In this document: one piece after another, positions 1 to 6,742 of the stretch
Position numbering within the stretch: the stretch's first letter is position 1
Layout: each line of letters starts with the position of its first letter
Notes under the pieces: model-generated
Database searches by the model: none
Told to the model about the DNA's origin: nothing
What the model saw: only the letters and a program-made list of their open reading frames with translations
Translations under genes and position numbers: made by a program
Source of the DNA: Prevotella sp.
GTDB taxonomy: Bacteria; Bacteroidota; Bacteroidia; Bacteroidales; Bacteroidaceae
Length of the DNA: 12,652 nt
Direction of reading: 5' to 3'
NCBI GenBank assembly: GCA_022732315.1
Contig: JAIJUV010000067.1
Span: forward strand, 1-12,652

Positions 1-114
1 TGACATTTCTACCGCCTCTGTCAATCCAACTTGCAGGCCGGCATTATCATATCCTTCCTGCAAGGGCAGAGGCGCGTAATGTTCAAGGGCATCAACTACT
101 TGTTTTATTTTCAC
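1..114 (-). CDS. Nif3-like dinuclear metal centre protein (partial, N-terminus only)
   Basis: This is the first 38 codons of a reverse-strand gene; the rest lies beyond the left edge. The translation begins VKIKQVVDALEHYAPLPLQE (first residue Met in vivo) and continues to a GYDNAGLQVG stretch. That is the typical start of the Nif3/YbgI family (also called GTP cyclohydrolase 1 type 2-like), cytosolic proteins with a dinuclear metal site and no settled function. The chosen start is GTG at 112-114, because the family's conserved N-terminus begins there. AGGAG lies almost directly against the GTG, so it is too close to act as a normal ribosome binding site. The gene is divergent from the agmatine operon and has its own promoter at 149-179. 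The family call rests on N-terminal similarity only, since the metal-binding histidines are not in the window. Confidence 0.8.
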   Translation of the reverse strand, partial: MKIKQVVDALEHYAPLPLQEGYDNAGLQVGLTEAVEMS

Positions 115-148
115 GCTCCTAATATGTCTTATTCTTAAATTTAGGCTG

Positions 149-179
149 CAAAGTTAAGCATTTCTCATGAAATTAGCAA
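149..179 (-). promoter_or_regulatory. Bacteroidota-type promoter for the Nif3-like gene
   Basis: On the reverse strand the -7 box reads TAACTTTG (149-156), with a TTG -33 box at 177-179 and a 20-base spacer. Both match the Bacteroidota sigma-ABfr consensus. Transcription should start near 142-145, giving a leader of about 30 bases. Confidence 0.7.
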
Positions 180-230
180 GAGTTTCACTAAAAAATTTCA
201 AAAAATTATGGAAGTTGCCGTTTTTTTTAT

Positions 231-238
231 TATTTTTG
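231..238 (+). promoter_or_regulatory. Probable -7 box of the agmatine operon promoter
   Basis: TATTTTTG matches TAnnTTTG and is followed by CA, as is common in this phylum. No good TTTG box lies 19-20 bases upstream, so the promoter may be weak or need an activator. A start near 244 would give a leader of about 100 bases before the agmatine deiminase gene. Confidence 0.5.
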
Positions 239-291
239 CACCTATAATTCGCTAACTCTTCTTCCAGAAGGGAGAAAGAACGGACTAAACT

Positions 292-321
292 ATGCAACCC
301 ACACAAGGGCTGGCTATATAA
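292..321 (+). other. Possible short upstream ORF in the agmatine operon leader
   Basis: The leader contains ATG followed by eight codons and TAA, encoding MQPTQGLAI. It ends 23 bases before the agmatine deiminase start. Purine-rich GGAGAAAGAA lies 11 bases upstream of its ATG, which is unusual in this window. It may be chance, and nothing shows that it is translated. Confidence 0.2.
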
Positions 322-344
322 TAAATAATAAAAATTGAAAGCTT

Positions 345-1451
345 ATGTATCAATCAGCATTACCTTGCGATTTCGCACTTCCGGCAGAATGGGAGCCTCA
401 GAGCGCCATTATGCTGACCTGGCCACATGGTGGTACAGACTGGAAACCCTATCTCAGGCAGATAACCAACACTTATCTGGAACTTGCCGACATCATCACC
501 CGCTACGAGCAGCTGCTTGTGGTTACTCCCATCGTGGAGAGTACACGCAGAATGCTCGCCGAACGACTCTCTGAGGGTCAGATGAACCGCGTACACCTCT
601 ACGAGATGGACACCAATGATACATGGGCGCGCGACCACGGTCCTATCAGCATGGTATCGAGAGGCAGGCGAAACTCGCATGTCATCCCTATCCATCTGCT
701 CGACTTCAAGTTTAACGGATGGGGCGAGAAATTCGCCTGGCAGAAGGACAACGCCATCAACCTGCAGCTCTACTACCAGGGAGCCTTTGATGCGGCGATG
801 GAGAACCACCAGGGATTCGTGCTCGAGGGCGGAAGCATCGAGAGCGACGGAAAGGGTACCATCTTCACCACCTCGCAATGCCTGCTGGCACCCCACAGAA
901 ACCAGCCGTTTACCAGGGAGAACATCGACAGTCTGCTCAAGACTTTCTTCTTCGCCAAGCAGGTGGTATGGCTCGACCATGGCAACCTGGTGGGCGATGA
1001 TACCGACGGGCATATCGACACCATCGTGAGGGTGGCTCCGCACGACACCTTATTATATGTGGGCTGCGACGACCCTGAGGATGAGCAGTATGAGGATTTC
1101 CAGGCGCTGGAGAAGCAGCTGCAGAAGCTGTTCAACTACGAGGGATATCCTTACCGCCTGCTGAAGCTTCCGATGCCGGATGCCATCTACGACGAGGGCG
1201 ACCGACTGACTACGGAGAAGGGCAGCAAGGGCGACCGGCTGCCTGCCACCTACGCCAACTTCCTGATTCTGAACGGAGCGGTGATTTACCCTACGTATAA
1301 CCAGCCGGAGAAGGACGAGGAGGCGAAGCGCCAGATTCAGCTTGCCTTCCCGGACAGAGAGGTGATAGGCGTGGATTCGCTCACCATCATCCGCCAGCAC
1401 GGCAGCATCCACTGTCTCACCATGCAGCTGCCTGCGGGGGCCATCAAATAA
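345..1451 (+). CDS. aguA: Agmatine deiminase (agmatine iminohydrolase)
   Basis: This cytosolic enzyme hydrolyses agmatine to N-carbamoylputrescine and ammonia, the first step of the two-step route from agmatine to putrescine. The 368-residue product belongs to the Porphyromonas-type peptidylarginine deiminase/agmatine deiminase family (guanidino-group-modifying fold). Visible signatures are the WARDHGP substrate-site motif (W94-P100), EGGSIESDGKGT (E161-T172), GHID with the catalytic His223, and GSIHC near the C-terminus with the nucleophile Cys357. There is no signal peptide, unlike secreted P. gingivalis PAD, and length and motifs fit agmatine deiminase. The start at ATG 345 gives the family's usual N-terminus, LPAEWEPQSAIMLTWP. 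It is the first gene of the apparent operon, and the next gene starts 19 bases after its stop and encodes the next enzyme of the pathway, which strongly supports the substrate. Confidence 0.93.
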   Translation: MYQSALPCDFALPAEWEPQSAIMLTWPHGGTDWKPYLRQITNTYLELADIITRYEQLLVVTPIVESTRRMLAERLSEGQMNRVHLYEMDTNDTWARDHGPISMVSRGRRNSHVIPIHLLDFKFNGWGEKFAWQKDNAINLQLYYQGAFDAAMENHQGFVLEGGSIESDGKGTIFTTSQCLLAPHRNQPFTRENIDSLLKTFFFAKQVVWLDHGNLVGDDTDGHIDTIVRVAPHDTLLYVGCDDPEDEQYEDFQALEKQLQKLFNYEGYPYRLLKLPMPDAIYDEGDRLTTEKGSKGDRLPATYANFLILNGAVIYPTYNQPEKDEEAKRQIQLAFPDREVIGVDSLTIIRQHGSIHCLTMQLPAGAIK

Positions 1452-1470
1452 AATAAAAAAACAAAATTTC

Positions 1471-2346
1471 ATGAAATTAGGATTATTACAACTACACATC
1501 ACGGCGGATATCGCCGATAACAAGACGCGCCTCGCCGAGGGCATCATCGACCTGGCTAAGCGTGGCGCTGAACTCATCGTATTGCAGGAACTCCACAACT
1601 CGCTCTACTTCTGCCAGGTAGAGGATGTGGAGAACTTCAATCTAGCCGAACCCATCCCGGGTCCATCTACCGAATTCTACGGCAAGCTGGCGAAGGATCT
1701 GGGCGTGGTAATCGTTACATCGCTCTTCGAGCGCCGTGCTCCGGGCCTCTATCACAACACGGCGGTGGTGATAGAGAAGGATGGAACCATCGCCGGAAAA
1801 TACCGCAAGATGCATATTCCGGACGATCCTGCCTACTACGAGAAATTCTACTTCACCCCTGGCGACCTGGGCTTCAACCCTATCCAGACTTCGGTGGGCA
1901 AGCTGGGCGTGCTGGTTTGCTGGGACCAGTGGTATCCCGAGGCTGCCCGCCTGATGGCACTGCAGGGTGCGGATATCCTCATCTACCCTACTGCCATCGG
2001 CTATGCCACCTACGACACCGAGGAGGAGCAGCAGCGCCAGCGTGAGGCGTGGACCACGGTGATGCGTGGTCATGCCGTGGCTAACGGTTTGCCTGTGGTG
2101 GCGGTGAACAGGGTTGGTTTCGAGCCGGATCCTAGCGGTCAGACCGAGGGCATCCAGTTCTGGGGCAGCAGTTTCGTGGCAGGTCCTCAGGGCGAGCTCC
2201 ACTATCGTGCGAGCGACAAGGAAGAAGAGAGCCTGGTGGTGGATATCGACCTGAAGCACAGCGAGGATGTGCGCCGCTGGTGGCCGTTCCTGCGCGACCG
2301 CCGCATCGAAAACTACGGCGATATTACCAGGAGATTCATTGATTAA
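1471..2346 (+). CDS. aguB: N-carbamoylputrescine amidase
   Basis: This enzyme hydrolyses N-carbamoylputrescine to putrescine, CO2 and ammonia, completing agmatine conversion to polyamine. The 291-residue protein is a nitrilase-superfamily (CN hydrolase) enzyme. The catalytic triad is visible as Glu40 (VLQELHNSLYF), Lys113 (KYRKMHIP) and Cys150 (GVLVCWDQWYPEAAR). The WDQWYPEAAR and HNSLYF segments are typical of the carbamoylputrescine amidase branch rather than of beta-ureidopropionase or simple nitrilases. Length is normal for the family, and the protein is intact. Its start lies 19 bases after the deiminase stop, so the two are very likely translated from one message. Confidence 0.93.
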   Translation: MKLGLLQLHITADIADNKTRLAEGIIDLAKRGAELIVLQELHNSLYFCQVEDVENFNLAEPIPGPSTEFYGKLAKDLGVVIVTSLFERRAPGLYHNTAVVIEKDGTIAGKYRKMHIPDDPAYYEKFYFTPGDLGFNPIQTSVGKLGVLVCWDQWYPEAARLMALQGADILIYPTAIGYATYDTEEEQQRQREAWTTVMRGHAVANGLPVVAVNRVGFEPDPSGQTEGIQFWGSSFVAGPQGELHYRASDKEEESLVVDIDLKHSEDVRRWWPFLRDRRIENYGDITRRFID

Positions 2347-2362
2347 GATAGATGGAGATTGA

Positions 2363-2401
2363 TTGAGATTTTCGATAAAAAAGGTATACCTTTAAGGTAT
2401 A
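2363..2401 (+). promoter_or_regulatory. Operator-like palindrome overlapping a weak promoter before the transporter gene
   Basis: TATACCTT-T-AAGGTATA (2385-2401) is a perfect inverted repeat with 8-base arms. AAGGTATACCTT (2381-2392) is a second perfect palindrome that shares its centre-left half, so AAGGTATA occurs twice, 13 bases apart. TACCTTTA (2387-2394) is one base off the -7 consensus TAnnTTTG, and a TTG at 2363-2365 lies 21 bases upstream. The layout suggests a regulator-controlled internal promoter. This is inference from sequence symmetry only. Confidence 0.4.
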
Positions 2402-2423
2402 AGAGATTAGAAATTCAGGATAG

Positions 2424-3332
2424 ATGGAAAATTTAGAGGTGATGGTGGTGTTATTCATCATCGTGATTTTGGGTTACGTCGCCTGCAAGCTGGGCTATAT
2501 GGGCGACAAGTTTGACAAGAAGCTTTCCAGCATCGTGGTAGATATCACCTGCCCCCTGCTGGTGCTCTCGTCGGTGATGGGAGAAGAACTGCCCGACCGC
2601 ACGCTCATCCTTCCGCTTCTGGGCATAGGTTTTCTAACCTATATCCTGCTGCTGGTGTTCGGTTTCGGGGTGCCCCGCCTCATCAGCAAGAACCATGACA
2701 ACCAGGGAATGATAGGATTCGCCCTGATGTTTGCCAACGTGGGGTTCATCGGATACCCGATCGTTTCGAGCATCTTCGGTCCGAAGGCGATATTCTATGC
2801 TGCCCTGCTCAACATGCCTAACACGTTTTTCATCTTCACGGCTGGCGTGATGCTCATCAAGGGCGAGTACAGCGTGAAGCAGTTTAACCCGAAGGTGTTG
2901 CTGAGTCCGGCACTGATAGCGGCTGCCGTGGCGGCTCTGCTGGTGGCTCTGGGGGTTCATACGCCCGATGTCATCGCCCGTCCTATTACGATGGTGGGCA
3001 ACGTGACGGTGCCTGCTGCGCTGATGATTATCGGAAGCAGTATGGCGAAGCTGCCCGTGAGGGAGATTATCGGAAGCCCGAAGGTTTACGTGGCTTCTGT
3101 GCTCCGCCTCGTGGTGGTTCCGCTGAGCCTTTACTTCTTCTTCAAGGTGTGCGGCGTGAGCGACGTGGTGAATAATATCAACACGGTGGTGATAGCGATG
3201 CCTGTGGCAAGCTTCGGCACGATGTTCTGCCTGAAATACGGCAGGAACCCGTCGCTGATTACGGAAATGACTTTTATCACTACCCTGGGAAGCATCATCA
3301 CCATCCCCCTGATAACGCAGCTTTTCAGCTAG
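2424..3332 (+). CDS. AEC-family transporter (auxin efflux carrier-like permease)
   Basis: This is an inner-membrane carrier of 302 residues, almost entirely hydrophobic, with about ten predicted membrane segments from residue 5 to the C-terminus. The AEC/PIN-like fold is recognised from the N-terminal segment with VVDITCPLLVLSS, the MFANVGFIGYPI signature around residues 103-114, and an equivalent segment in the second half (TVVIAMPVASFGTMFCLKYG). Bacterial AEC proteins move organic acids or amino acids; this sequence does not reveal the substrate. It lies 77 bases downstream of the putrescine-forming enzymes on the same strand. A role in moving a polyamine, agmatine or a related metabolite is possible from context but unproven. 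It may also be transcribed from the palindrome-overlapping promoter just upstream. Confidence 0.85.
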   Translation: MENLEVMVVLFIIVILGYVACKLGYMGDKFDKKLSSIVVDITCPLLVLSSVMGEELPDRTLILPLLGIGFLTYILLLVFGFGVPRLISKNHDNQGMIGFALMFANVGFIGYPIVSSIFGPKAIFYAALLNMPNTFFIFTAGVMLIKGEYSVKQFNPKVLLSPALIAAAVAALLVALGVHTPDVIARPITMVGNVTVPAALMIIGSSMAKLPVREIIGSPKVYVASVLRLVVVPLSLYFFFKVCGVSDVVNNINTVVIAMPVASFGTMFCLKYGRNPSLITEMTFITTLGSIITIPLITQLFS

Positions 3333-3377
3333 AAAAGGAAGATAGGAATAAACAATCAATATAAAGAAAAGAATAGA

Positions 3378-5204
3378 ATGAAGAGAAAAAACATAATGAA
3401 AACCAGCCGCCTGTTACTTCTAGCCTTGGCGCTCGGAGGCGCTAACCTGCAACTGGCGGCAGCTCCGATAGAACATATCGGCGACCGATACATGATTCAT
3501 GTTCCGGAACTGGAACTCACGGGCGAGGAATCGCTGCTCGATGTGCTGATGATGTGCCCCGAGGTGATGACCCTGGATGGCAATAATATCATCGGCGGCG
3601 ACCCCTTTGCCAATCTATATGGAAAATTCGTAATCCGTATCGACAATCAGGAATACGGACTGGATTACGCTACCCTGCTCCATCATTTCAAGGCGAGAGA
3701 AATAGAAACCATCAAGGTTTGCCAGAACGCTGAAGTGATGAAGGGCTGCAGCAGTCTGAAAAAGGTGATTGATATCACTCTGAGAAAAGGCGAGAATGGC
3801 GTGAGCGGAAGAGTGGGATTCTTCGGCGATACCTACGGCGGAGGCAAGGGCATCGTGAGCGTGCTGAGCCAGCAGCAGAAGCTGCGCATCCTGAGCCACG
3901 TGGAGGGCAGCATGCAGCGGTCTTCTTTTCATCCCCAGGGGACTTATGCGGGTGATAACGGCAGCACTTCCATCAACCATTATTCGCACGAGGGTGCCAA
4001 GCTGAATATCCTCTGGACTCCTACGGAGAAGGATGTGCTGGAGGTGGATGCGATGCAGACCTATACCCGCAATCATTTCTCGGGCAATGCAGCCGATTTC
4101 GTGCGTGCCTACCATCTTCAGGCGGATTACACCCGAACCCTGGGCGAAAACGGGTCGAGCATCCTCTTTACTCTGGGTGCCGAGAATATCAGCGACCAGG
4201 GGGGAAGCAGTGCATCGGATTTCGAATTATCATCTGATGCTGGAATCGGATTGAATGCTGGCTTGCCGCCTTACCGCAATCATTCCACCTATCCCTTCAT
4301 GGTGGTGGAATATGCCACGCCTGTATTCTCGCAGAATCTCTGGATTACAGCCGGTTTCGAGGGCGGGCTTTCCATAGAGAAGAATTGCGTGAAGGGTTAT
4401 ACCAACCATTCCAACTATCAGGATCTCTACGGTCAGATAGACTATAACATCGGCAAATGGGGATTCATGGTGGGCGACCGCTATCGCACCATCCACTTCC
4501 ATCCTAAGCAGCTAGAGACGGAAAAGAAGTGGAAGAACACCACGCATAACCACAGCTACACGCTGAGCATCTATCACCAGTTTACCCCTGGCAACACGCT
4601 GCAGGGCACCTTCTGCCGCCGCATCTTCAACCCCGACTTCGGCGATTTCGTTACGGCGGGCGATATGGAGGGGGCTTGGAAGCCTGTATATACGGCGAAT
4701 ATCAGCGAACGCCTAGCTTATGTGGCGGAGCTGAAATATACCTACAGCAAGCCGAATCTGGTGGTGAGCACCTCGGTGAAGAACATCCATCAGGATTTGC
4801 CGGGCGTGGACAGGGACAACACGCTGGGCATTGGTACCACTGCCTTCTGGCACAAGGGGATTCTGCGACTGACGGCTGGCTTCAACTATTTCTGGGAAAA
4901 GGCTGAGGTGTTTGAAACGGATATCAAGCCGCTGAGAAAGACTCAGGAATACAGCCACTTTGCGGTTTTCAAGCTGGCTCCCCAGCTTTCGCTGCCTTCG
5001 GGCTGGCGCCTTGCATCGAACATGATATGGTGTACCCGCAGGCATACCATCACGCCAAACTATACTCCGGCAAACCTATATGCTGAAATGGGGGTATACA
5101 AAAATATTAACAGGCACTGGACGCTGGAGGGCAGATATCATGATATAGCAGGGCAGCATTTCGGGAATAGAGCTGCTTTGCTTGGGGGCACTTATTATTT
5201 CTAA
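3378..5204 (+). CDS. TonB-dependent-receptor-like outer membrane beta-barrel protein
   Basis: The 608-residue protein starts with a signal peptide (basic MKRKNIMKTSR, hydrophobic core to about residue 24, likely cleavage after LAAA near residue 29). Residues about 50-137 look like a plug domain: SLLDVLMMCPEVM resembles the usual LLKxLPGV, then FVIRIDNQEYG, then IETIKVCQNAEVMKGCSSLKKVIDITLRKG. The remaining ~465 residues alternate aromatic and polar residues in barrel fashion and end in ...GGTYYF with a terminal Phe, the usual outer membrane insertion signal. It best resembles the OMP_b-brl_3 type of receptor. It lacks the N-terminal carboxypeptidase-like domain and an obvious TonB box, and is shorter than most SusC proteins. 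No SusD partner is adjacent. ATG at 3396 is an alternative start that still leaves a full signal peptide. The 45-base gap to the transporter gene suggests co-transcription. The ligand is unknown. Confidence 0.72.
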   Translation: MKRKNIMKTSRLLLLALALGGANLQLAAAPIEHIGDRYMIHVPELELTGEESLLDVLMMCPEVMTLDGNNIIGGDPFANLYGKFVIRIDNQEYGLDYATLLHHFKAREIETIKVCQNAEVMKGCSSLKKVIDITLRKGENGVSGRVGFFGDTYGGGKGIVSVLSQQQKLRILSHVEGSMQRSSFHPQGTYAGDNGSTSINHYSHEGAKLNILWTPTEKDVLEVDAMQTYTRNHFSGNAADFVRAYHLQADYTRTLGENGSSILFTLGAENISDQGGSSASDFELSSDAGIGLNAGLPPYRNHSTYPFMVVEYATPVFSQNLWITAGFEGGLSIEKNCVKGYTNHSNYQDLYGQIDYNIGKWGFMVGDRYRTIHFHPKQLETEKKWKNTTHNHSYTLSIYHQFTPGNTLQGTFCRRIFNPDFGDFVTAGDMEGAWKPVYTANISERLAYVAELKYTYSKPNLVVSTSVKNIHQDLPGVDRDNTLGIGTTAFWHKGILRLTAGFNYFWEKAEVFETDIKPLRKTQEYSHFAVFKLAPQLSLPSGWRLASNMIWCTRRHTITPNYTPANLYAEMGVYKNINRHWTLEGRYHDIAGQHFGNRAALLGGTYYF

Positions 5205-5214
5205 ACAAAACAAT

Positions 5215-5250
5215 AATCCCGGTTTTCCTATTGCTAGGAGAACCGGGATT
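5215..5250. terminator. Long bidirectional terminator hairpin between converging genes
   Basis: AATCCCGGTT-T-TCCTA and TAGGA-G-AACCGGGATT form a 16-position stem (one T·G wobble) around a TTGC loop. On the reverse strand it is followed by a T-rich run (ATTGTTTTGTTT), so it suits termination of asnA. On the forward strand it follows the outer membrane protein stop by 10 bases, with only a weak T tract. A smaller stem, CTTCAAT/ATTGAAG, follows at 5251-5268. Confidence 0.75.
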
Positions 5251-5271
5251 CTTCAATATAAATTGAAGCTG

Positions 5272-5301
5272 TTATGCTGATACAACCTCATTATGCTGAT
5301 A
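5272..5301. repeat. Direct repeat TTATGCTGATA, two copies
   Basis: The 11-base sequence TTATGCTGATA occurs at 5272-5282 and 5291-5301, a period of 19 bases, in the non-coding region between two converging genes. No function is apparent. Confidence 0.55.
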
Positions 5302-5330
5302 TGACTGCAATGAAAAATTCAAAATATCTT

Positions 5331-5359
5331 TGCCCATGGCCAATTTTATGACCATGGCA
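5331..5359 (-). terminator. Possible asnA-proximal hairpin
   Basis: On the reverse strand TGCCATGG pairs with CCATGGGCA (one bulged base) around a 12-base loop, 40 bases beyond the asnA stop. The downstream reverse-strand sequence (AAGATATTTTGAATTTTT) is only moderately T-rich, so this may be a weak terminator or an mRNA 3'-end stabilising stem. Confidence 0.35.
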
Positions 5360-5398
5360 GCTCTACTAAAAAAACTAATATTTATGACTAAATTCAAA

Positions 5399-6436
5399 TC
5401 AAATTAAAGGCATTCCTGCCTCTTCGCACTCCTGGCGCATCTCCTCTGGCCAGATGCTAGCCTGAATCTCGCCGATGTGTGCCTTGTGGAGCATCACCAT
5501 GCACAAGCGGCTCTGACCGATACCGCCGCCAATGCTCAATGGCAATTTATCGTTCAGGAGCTGCTGGTGGAAATAGAGCTTCTCTCTATCTTCCTTGCCC
5601 TCCAGCTTCAGCTGGCGCAGCAGGCTCTCCTTATCCACACGGATACCCATGGAGCTCAGCTCGAAGCTTCTGCCCAGCACAGGATACCAGATAAGAATAT
5701 CACCATTCAAACCCACCTTGCCGTTCTCTGCCACGGTACTCCAGTCGTCATAGTCAGGAGCACGGCCGTCGTGCTTCTTTCCGTCGCTCAGCTTTCCGCC
5801 GATGCCCTCAACGAATACGGCGCCATATTTCTCGCAGATGGCATCCTCGCGCTCCTTCGGAGTCTTATCAGGATACATGTCGAGCAAATCCTGCGCATGG
5901 ATGAAATGAATCTCCTTAGGCAAGAATGGCTTGAGCTGAGGATAGTGCTCGCAAGCGAGGAACTCGGTGCGGAGGATGGCGGCATAGATGCGGCGAACGA
6001 TGTCCTCAAGGAATGCGATGGTGCGGTCTTCCTTGGTAATCACAGCCTCCCAGTCCCACTGGTCTACATAGAGCGAGTGGAGATTATCCAGCTCTTCGTC
6101 GGCACGGATGGCGTTCATATCGGTATATACGCCATATCCAGGCTCCACCTCGTACTCGGCGAGGGTGAGTCGCTTCCACTTGGCGAGGGAGTGAACCACC
6201 TCGGCCTTGGCATCACCCAAATCCTTGATAGGGAAAGTTACAGGTCGCTCCACACCATTCAGGTCGTCATTGATACCCAAGCCCTTCATCACGAAAAGAG
6301 GGGCTGTTACTCGGCGCAGGCGCAACTCTGTGGCAAGGTTCTGCTGGAAGAACTCTTTTATCATCTTGATACCCATTTCGGTCTGGCGCATATCCAGCAG
6401 CGCCTTGTAACCTTCGGGTTTTATCAGTTTACTCAT
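5399..6436 (-). CDS. asnA: Aspartate-ammonia ligase (ammonia-dependent asparagine synthetase)
   Basis: The cytosolic enzyme makes asparagine from aspartate, ammonia and ATP through an aspartyl-adenylate. The 345-residue protein matches AsnA, which has a class II aminoacyl-tRNA-synthetase-like catalytic fold. Family stretches visible in order are the N-terminal VTAPLFVMKGLGINDDLNGVERPV (residues about 43-66), the HSLAKWKR segment, YTDMNAIRADE, SLYVDQWDWE, the GRAPDYDDW segment, LNGDILIWYP, SSMGIRVDKE and the ATP-site GGGIGQSRLCM close to the C-terminus. Length is close to the ~330 residues of E. coli AsnA. The start ATG at 6434-6436 has no Shine-Dalgarno but sits in an AT-rich context. It is a single-gene unit with a well-formed promoter and a 110-120-base leader carrying two tandem repeats, which may regulate it. 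Confidence 0.96.
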   Translation of the reverse strand: MSKLIKPEGYKALLDMRQTEMGIKMIKEFFQQNLATELRLRRVTAPLFVMKGLGINDDLNGVERPVTFPIKDLGDAKAEVVHSLAKWKRLTLAEYEVEPGYGVYTDMNAIRADEELDNLHSLYVDQWDWEAVITKEDRTIAFLEDIVRRIYAAILRTEFLACEHYPQLKPFLPKEIHFIHAQDLLDMYPDKTPKEREDAICEKYGAVFVEGIGGKLSDGKKHDGRAPDYDDWSTVAENGKVGLNGDILIWYPVLGRSFELSSMGIRVDKESLLRQLKLEGKEDREKLYFHQQLLNDKLPLSIGGGIGQSRLCMVMLHKAHIGEIQASIWPEEMRQECEEAGMPLI

Positions 6437-6480
6437 TTTTAGTATTTATTATTGTTATCGTTTTACTGTTTTATATCGTT

Positions 6481-6525
6481 TTATACCGTCCCGTTTCCGA
6501 GACTTGTCTTTTTAAAGTTTACCAT
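6481..6525 (-). other. Possible 14-codon leader ORF upstream of asnA
   Basis: Within the asnA leader an ATG (6523-6525) opens a 14-codon frame, MVNFKKTSLGNGTV, ending in TAA at 6481-6483. Its start lies about 28 bases from the predicted transcription start, and it spans the second repeat unit. Two of its codons are Asn (AAC), which would suit translation-coupled sensing of asparagine, but two is a small number. No ribosome binding site is visible. Confidence 0.2.
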
Positions 6526-6553
6526 CCCGTTTCCGAGACTTGTTTTCTTAAAG
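6485..6553 (-). repeat. Two tandem 33-bp repeats with GAAA-tetraloop hairpins in the asnA leader
   Basis: Copies at 6485-6517 and 6521-6553 (period 36) differ at only three positions and share the 19-base core TCCCGTTTCCGAGACTTGT (forward strand). On the asnA sense strand each copy can fold as GTCTCG-GAAA-CGGGAY, a six-pair stem closed by a GNRA tetraloop (6488-6503 and 6524-6539). One of the three differences changes the terminal pair from G·U to G-C, so pairing is kept. Both hairpins lie in the predicted untranslated leader. Confidence 0.75.
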
Positions 6554-6559
6554 ACGGTG

Positions 6560-6589
6560 CAAAGGTACAAAATAAAAATTAAACTGCAA
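6560..6589 (-). promoter_or_regulatory. asnA promoter
   Basis: On the reverse strand TTG (6587-6589) and TACCTTTG (6560-6567) are separated by 19 bases, a close match to the Bacteroidota -33/-7 promoter. Transcription should begin near 6553, right at the start of the first leader repeat, about 117 bases before the asnA ATG. Confidence 0.8.
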
Positions 6590-6742
6590 GCTTTTTCTTG
6601 AAATTTTTCACAAAATGATAGCATTTTTCTTTCTTTTCTATCTTTTTGCCCTATTTTTGCGTTGTTTTTGGCGTTTTTTCTCCGTCTATCTTCTGTTTTC
6701 AACCCTTTTTCGCCATCTTCTTCAGAAAAAGTGGCAAGAATA
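6590..6742. other. Pyrimidine-rich non-coding spacer between divergent asnA and tRNA-Arg promoters
   Basis: The forward strand is strongly T-rich, with many runs of four to six T. A reverse-strand open frame through it (from 6756) has a lysine-rich, low-complexity translation and runs across the asnA promoter, so it is not credible as a gene. TATTTTTG at 6652-6659 resembles a -7 box but lacks a partner -33 box. I see no other gene or structured RNA. Confidence 0.5.

Noticed and set aside
5272..5301. Two direct copies of TTATGCTGATA as a possible attachment or integration site
   Set aside because: They are only 19 bases apart, with no mobile gene nearby and no similarity to a tRNA end.
5325..5332. 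TATCTTTG, a -7-like box on the forward strand between the converging genes
   Set aside because: There is no -33 partner and no forward gene downstream; it would only give antisense RNA to asnA. Probably chance in AT-rich DNA.
5477..6442. Long forward-strand open frame opposite asnA
   Set aside because: asnA is unmistakable on the reverse strand; the forward frame is its mirror and shows no family features.
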